A stretch of 64,000 nt of DNA from Aphrophora alni (Eukaryota; Arthropoda; Insecta; Hemiptera; Aphrophoridae), in NCBI GenBank assembly GCA_963513935.1, contig OY740765.1, positions 149,197,830-149,261,829 of the forward strand. The letters are read 5' to 3'. Positions within the stretch are counted from its first letter, which is position 1, and the number at the start of each line of letters is the position of its first letter. Below are positions 59,348-64,000 of this stretch, piece after piece. The notes below the pieces were generated by a model. The model did not search any database. It was given only the letters and a program-made list of their open reading frames with translations, and had not been told where the DNA came from. The translations under genes were made by a program, and so were the position numbers.

Positions 59348-59790
59348 AGATGTTAAGTGAAAATTCAGAAATTAAATCAATAATAATTAGCGATAAGTGA
59401 AAGGTGTGTGTAAAGTCAAACTTAAAAGTGTTACGCACAGAATAACAGCTAATTATGTGAATAGTCAGTAATTTAAAACATTAAGTAATATGAAAATACT
59501 TTATTATGTTACAGTAAGTAAGAAATTGTATATTAGATTGTAACAAAACTCTATAAAACAAAATGAATTTTTGTATAATTAAATGTTGAGTGTTCTGTAT
59601 AGAAAACATGGCACAGTTCTCTCTAGCACAAATCGTAATATTTTTAATAATAATGTATTCACTAAATTCTAGTAAGTTAGATAGTATTGATGTTTAAGGT
59701 TAATAAAATTTAACAATGATGCTTGAAATATGTGTAAATTAAAAGAAAATTATAATTTGTTTATACAAAATAATAATAATTATTATTATA
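59348..59790 (+). repeat. Dispersed repeat, short copy (partner at 29.17 kb)
   Basis: GTTAAGTGAAAATTCAGAAAT, TAAGTAATATGAAAATACTT, ATTGTATATTAGATTGTAAC, AAACATGGCACAGTTCTCTC and TTTAATAATAATGTATTCAC. Compared with 29165-29850 about 250 bp are missing after ACATT(A/C). Confidence 0.8.
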
Positions 59791-59939
59791 ATACACAAGT
59801 TAACCTCGTCTCTCCGCTTATTTAAAATACTAAGTCAGATAAATCCTATCACAGCAAATCTGTAGTGATTCGGGAAATCGAATCTAGTTGACCTCCAATA
59901 TCCATAACTTTTACAAGGTAAAAGGCTAGTAAAAAGTCT

Positions 59940-60360
59940 TACAGGATTAACGCAGCTAATGTTTTTAGCATAATTAATTATTATTATAACCATCAATTAT
60001 TATACGGTAGTTTTACTCTGTAATGTAAGGATTAACTCAGCTAATGTTTTTTTCACAATTAATGTTATTATAACCAATAAATATACTGTATGTATACTTG
60101 GTAATGTAAGGATTAACTCAACTAATGTTTTTAGCACAATTAATGTTATTGTAACCAATAATAAGTATACGGTATGTATACTCAGTATAAGGATTAACGC
60201 AACTAATGTTTTTAGCATAATTAATATTGTTATAACCATCAATTATCATATCTTAGGTCTACTCGGTAATGTAAGGATTAACTCAGCTAATGTTTTTAGC
60301 ACAATTAAATAATTAGTATACTGTAGGCCTATTCAGAAATGTAACGATGAACGCAGCTAT
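59940..60360 (+). repeat. ~82 bp tandem array, about five units
   Basis: Unit: AAGGATTAACTCAGCTAATG, TTTTTAGCACAATTAATGTT, ATTATAACCAATAA, then TATAC-GTATGTATACTC-GTAATGT. Starts are near 59943, 60028, 60109, 60190 and 60273, with a truncated sixth at about 60344. Confidence 0.9.
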
Positions 60361-60407
60361 TTAAAACGAGCCTCGTACGTGAATTGCGTTTTCTTTGGAG
60401 ATGAACA

Positions 60408-60775
60408 TTTGTGTGGCATGTCGCAGACTAAACATTGTGTGGCATTTCGCAGACTAAACATTGTGTGGCATGTCGCAGACTAAACATTGTGTGGCATGTC
60501 ACAGAGTAAACATTGTGTGGCATGTAGCAGACTAAACACTGTGTGGCATGTAGCAGACTAAACACTGTGTGGCATGTAGCAGACTAAACACTGTGTGGCA
60601 TGTAGCAGACTAAACATTGTGCGTCATCTCGCGGAGTAAACACTACGCGGAGTAATAATTGTGGGGTATTTTGCAGTGTAACACTGACCGGCATGTCGCA
60701 GAGTGAACAATATGCAGAATCTCGCAGAGTAAACATTGTGCGGCATTTTGCAGAGTAAATATTGTGTTCCATGTC
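60408..60775 (+). repeat. 26 bp minisatellite, about 8 clean and 6 degenerate copies
   Basis: The unit is close to TGTGTGGCATGTCGCAGACT followed by AAACAT. Copies up to about 60625 are nearly uniform (TCGCAG and TAGCAG variants). From there to 60775 they become irregular (GCGTCATCTCGCGGAG, GACCGGCATGTCGCAGAG). The absence of unique spacers excludes a CRISPR array. Confidence 0.95.
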
Positions 60776-61804
60776 GTATGCTTCAGTGTTGCACAATGAT
60801 TCCTTGGTGTAATCGTTACTTAGGAATGAATTTTGTATTGGAGACTACTCTGCTACTTATTTATAAATCCAACAATTTTATTGGAGTTCTAGAATTTCAT
60901 ATTAGACTAAAAATATATAGAAATTAGATATTTTCATTTAAAATAGATAAAAACATTTTTGGCCTATTAACAAAGTATATGCAGTTTTATATATGTAAAT
61001 TTCGATCTCTGAGGATCCATCCTTGTAGAGAGAGGTATTTATTAACTTTACGAGAAATAGTTCCTTTTAAACTAAATCATGCTTACAAATCTTTATTCGA
61101 TCAAACGCTATAATATCTAAGTAGTATAGAGAAAGCTATGTGATGGGTCAAAAAAAGTTGATGTCGAATATTTGGCGGAAATATCTGTTTTTATTTGTCC
61201 TCAGCCCCAAAAAGTAGTGTTTGGTAAGATGTCGGGTTTTGTTTGTTTTGTAGTTGGATTCGGCGTCTCTGGTCTGTCGTTTCTGTAGCCCAAAAATATT
61301 AATCAAATTTGACGTGTCATGACCACATTTCGAGACATCTTCTTTTTTCCTTTGTTTGTAACTCGAAATTTAGGAGGAACCTGCCATAAAGATAAAAACA
61401 TAAAGTAAGTATCAATCTTCTGAAAGTTAAGCAGGATTTTGATATTTTTTTAAATGTAAACTTTAAGGAACCAAACGAAACGTATTGGTAGTTGTCTTAT
61501 CACAACGCCGATCTTTGAGTTTTTAGTAGTAATAAAAATAATAAGTCTGCAATGTATTTGTTATAAAAGACGTAATTTATAAATACGGTTCCAAAATTAT
61601 AAAAAAACATGCGAAGCAGAGTGTTCCAAACCATTGTGCAAAATCGCAAGAAGGAGAAATTCACCTTGCAAATAACATTTACGTTTAGGACGAGTTTATT
61701 GATAGAGGAAGCAAACAATATCTCTTATTTAAGTATATAACTACGTTTCAATATATTTTCAAAAATTTGTTCAAAATAATTGAAAAAACTAAAATATAAA
61801 TGTG

Positions 61805-61805
<1 letters not shown>
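60776..61805. other. Unannotated sequence with an old repeat fragment
   Basis: GGTCTGTCGTTTCTGTAGCC, CAAAAATATTAATCAAATTTG near 61270-61310 looks like the GACAGAC/GATCAAAATC dispersed repeat in inverted order. Otherwise nothing was recognised. Confidence 0.35.

Positions 61806-61838
<33 letters not shown>
61806..61838. repeat. (TA)n microsatellite
   Basis: A TA run of about 32 bp. Confidence 0.9.
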
Positions 61839-61839
<1 letters not shown>

Positions 61840-62125
61840 GAATTTTATTATTCTCCCTTTACATACTTTGTACATATTTAATACAAGTGAGATAAAAACA
61901 CAAATATAGAACATTTTAAATAAAGATAAATTAAAATAAAGGGAAGAATTTGGCACCTTCTATAGGAATCTTGTAATGAGGGTTATTGTTTCTTCAAAAA
62001 CAAAATGAAAATAATTTTTCAGAGTTATGAAATAACATTTAACAAAATCAGTAAATTATAAAGTTCTACGGCAAAATTTTATTTTTATATAAGCATACTT
62101 TATAGAACAGATGAGATAAAACTGG

Positions 62126-62126
<1 letters not shown>

Positions 62127-62185
<59 letters not shown>

Positions 62186-62186
62186 G
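62127..62186. repeat. (TA)n microsatellite inside a short palindrome
   Basis: GGCTTTATATAT... and ...ATATATAAAGCG form a palindrome around about 50 bp of TA repeat. Confidence 0.9.
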
Positions 62187-62189
62187 ACT

Positions 62190-62240
62190 ATGATCGAGAG
62201 GTTTTCCGCCTTAGAAGAACAAGGGGTAAGGGGAAAAAAA
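62190..62240 (+). mobile_element. Short dispersed repeat, 3' end fragment
   Basis: ATCGAGAGGTTTTCCGCCTT, AGAAGAACAAGGGGTAAGGGG matches the 3' end of the 63.2 kb copy (ACCGAGAGGTTTTTCGGCTT, TAAACAACAAGGGG). It starts directly after the (TA)n tract, suggesting severe 5' truncation. Confidence 0.6.
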
Positions 62241-62984
62241 GTGAAGGCCAAAATAAACTCACTTGAAAAATTTCATCAAAATCAAAATACATTTACTATT
62301 CACATTTTTTTATTCTGCTCGAAATACATTGTACATTACATAATTTTCTCTACATATATATATAAGAAAGTAAAACGGAAGGTTGTTTCGTTTATATAAC
62401 TTGACTATATATTGATTTGGTCGTGAAACCGACTGTACCTATAGATACTTGGGCGTAGACTACATCACGGTTAATATATGCTTTAGAGGGAAATATCTAT
62501 GGGTTGAGTATAATACAATGTTATTGTTAGGGCAGTGAATTTGAATATTTATTGGATGCTATACGAGTTCGGGTGTGTTATCATATCAAACATAAATATT
62601 TCAGGAACGTTCGCACACACCTCACACAAAGCGTAAACTTATAAAAAATATTGATTATTCCAACAGAGTTCTCTGTTTTTTCCCTGTTTTGCGATATCCC
62701 TCGTTGACATAGCTGAGTCCGCATTGTAAATTGAGTTTAACCAGAAGCAATTTAGCATCATTTTTAGGTTATCTCATGAATATAGATTTTTATAAAAAAT
62801 AGAGTTTTTTCACTAAAAACGATACACTAGTTTTTTTTTCTCATGTTTAACAATTTTTTGTCAATTATCATAGGAGGAACCCGTTAATTTGATTTCCAAG
62901 GGAAGTAATTTATTCATTTTTTAGTCTTAGAACTACTTATATTTTAATAAATGTCGTTTGTGTAGTCAATTGTAGTTTTTTTGT
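62241..62984. other. Unannotated AT-rich sequence
   Basis: No gene or repeat was recognised here. Confidence 0.4.
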
Positions 62985-63032
62985 TATTACTACATGTTTC
63001 GCTGCATAAAGGCGGCATCTTCAGAGTAGTAA
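62985..63032 (-). ncRNA. Hammerhead-like motif, third family
   Basis: The minus strand has CTGAAGA (63024-63018; CTGANGA satisfied), stem II GCCGC/GCAGC with one mismatch, GAAA (within 63000-62996), and palindromic stem III ACA/TGT ending in GTA. Stem I pairing in canonical register is poor. It is independent in sequence from the other hammerhead-like families in the window. Confidence 0.45.
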
Positions 63033-63189
63033 ATTATAAACAAAACATCACACAACATATCTTGAACGTTTATTGTTCGCGTTATAACATTTGCAATAAC
63101 ATCCTGCACGTATGGTATGACAGGACGACATGTTTGACATTGAATTAATTTTCTTTCTTTCTGTGAACACGGTTACTTCAACACCTAAA

Positions 63190-63440
63190 ATCCTCAGTGG
63201 CTTATAGTGAGTACGGGTGTGGCAATCCCGAGGGATTGTAGCTAGTTCTACACCTATTTTACTATAGTCTTGGGTAGATCCCTCTCTTTGCTATCAGGTC
63301 TCCTCTTAACCAACTCTTCTGGCGCTTTTAGACTATTCGAAGGTTAGAGGTTTTTATTTTGTGTTCTTTTCTTCCTTTTTAACTTAATGGCAACCGAGAG
63401 GTTTTTCGGCTTTAAACAACAAGGGGAAAATCAACACCAA
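63190..63440 (+). mobile_element. Short dispersed repeat, best-preserved plus-strand copy
   Basis: AATCCTCAGTGGCTTATAGT, GAGTACGGGTGTGGCAATCC, CGAGGGATTGTAGCTAG, CTTGGGTAGATCCCTCTC, TATCAGGTCTCCTCTTAACC, GACTATTCGAAGGTTAGAGG, TTCTTTTCTTCC, GGCAACCGAGAGGTTTTTCG and AACAACAAGGGGAAAATC. About 240 bp, with no coding frame conserved between copies. Confidence 0.8.
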
Positions 63441-63599
63441 AAACATTAAATAAATTATGAGAGGGGTCCAGCAGCATTTCATTTTAAAGTTTCTTAAAAC
63501 CTCTTTTCAACGTTAAGTCATTTTTCAAATTTGGATAAACAAAGAGAAATTTTGATATAAATGTAATAAGTTCATTATTCAATATTCAATGTGACGCCC

Positions 63600-63865
63600 T
63601 CTAGTCTACATGCAAACATTGTAAGGGAAAAGTTGATACTCGGCAGCATGTATGATTGGACTCCATTCGTTTACGATACGTTTGCGTAAATCGTCTAAGA
63701 ATGTAGGTAGGGTTGAACAAATTTTACCTTTTAAGTGACAAAACAAAAATCTAGCTGTGGCAAATCTAGTGCGTGGCTTTCTAAAGAACGTGTCCATTAA
63801 CCTTGAATATCTGCTCAATAGACTGCCGAATTGGCGGAATACAATGTATCGGAACACTGGTCTTC
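63600..63865 (-). pseudogene. Probable Tc1/mariner-type transposase C-terminal fragment
   Basis: The minus frame (83 codons) includes RFLFCHLKGKICSTLPTFLD then DLRKRIVNEW. This resembles the C-terminal part of insect DDE transposases, D-FLWG-LK--VY---P-TLDDL--RI---C. The WG is replaced by C, and the expected SPDL--LD block is scrambled (KPRTRFATA). QFGSLLSRYSRL upstream could correspond to the RWIGR-GP segment. A frameshifted GRHIEY-like end may follow. It is a different family from the 58 kb copy. Confidence 0.5.
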
Positions 63866-64000
63866 AAGGTAATGCTCGTTATTGGTTAAGATTGGAATGA
63901 ATGTTGCCTTATAAGAATTTAGAAACACTTCTCGAGTGAAGTTATCAAGCAAGGATAAAGGATCAATGAGAGATATCAAAAAATGCAGCTTAAAATTTAA

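Noticed and set aside
60000..60242. 80-codon repetitive minus-strand frame
   Set aside because: It arises from the ~82 bp tandem array, whose period happens to keep the frame open.
60408..60775. Regular 26 bp repeats resembling a CRISPR array
   Set aside because: Repeats are head-to-tail without spacers, in eukaryotic DNA with no cas genes. It is a minisatellite.
63018..63024. Treating CTGAAGA as disqualifying for a hammerhead
   Set aside because: Core position 7 is variable (CTGANGA), so the motif was kept, at reduced confidence because stem I is poor.

Overview
This 64 kb window is very AT-rich eukaryotic DNA and looks like intergenic or heterochromatic sequence from a large arthropod genome, most likely an insect. 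The evidence is the mix of mobile elements: Jockey-type and RNase-H-bearing non-LTR retrotransposon remnants, Penelope-like GIY-YIG endonuclease remnants with hammerhead-ribozyme motifs, and Tc1/mariner-type transposase remnants. Long (GA)n and (TA)n microsatellites and short TTAGG/CCTAA-like runs add to it. I could not recognise any intact host protein gene, tRNA or rRNA. Short exons of a split gene cannot be excluded by eye. Almost all longer open frames come from transposable-element remnants, antisense of such remnants, or microsatellites.

Layout. 1-4.8 kb: unannotated AT-rich DNA, a 3x121 bp tandem repeat, and a Penelope-like remnant (endonuclease end plus hammerhead motif). 5.2-7.3 kb: a tandem repeat of about 1.14 kb containing a 243 bp (AG)n tract. 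9.5-9.75 kb: a 17 bp minisatellite. 10.0-14.4 kb: a mariner-like transposase remnant next to a ~177 bp satellite. That satellite is split by a 2.13 kb Jockey-type retrotransposon with a 13 bp target-site duplication, and again by a short dispersed repeat. 15.9-16.7 kb: another tandem array. 17.3-19.9 kb: two hammerhead motifs flanking a ~1.2 kb inverted repeat. 20-32 kb: mostly unrecognised DNA with scattered dispersed repeats. 32.4-36.1 kb: a 152 bp satellite and diverged relatives, interrupted by a 1.16 kb insert. Of that insert, 919 bp is identical to the 6.3-7.2 kb segment. 37.5-38.2 kb: inverted copies of a Penelope terminal-repeat-like sequence. 38.75-39.1 kb: an LTR-like promoter block. 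40.4-42.0 kb: two tail-to-tail LINE RNase H remnants. 43.1-43.8 kb: a deleted Penelope-like copy, with endonuclease between two hammerhead motifs. 47-51 kb: diverged local duplications. 52.1-52.6 kb: a 5'-truncated Jockey ORF2 end. 57.7-58.6 kb: an internally deleted mariner-like element. 58.75-58.88 kb: a long hairpin. 59.3-60.8 kb: a dispersed repeat, an ~82 bp array and a 26 bp minisatellite. 62.9-63.9 kb: a hammerhead-like motif, a dispersed repeat and a transposase remnant.

The parts do not form a pathway. They record nested insertions: old satellites and dispersed repeats were interrupted by retrotransposons, and some segments were later duplicated. The most notable signals are the repeated hammerhead-ribozyme motifs tied to Penelope-like remnants, the internally deleted LINE with intact ends and target-site duplication, the near-zero-divergence duplication 28,618 bp apart, and several long inverted repeats. 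All calls are by eye. No alignment, folding or database search was run.
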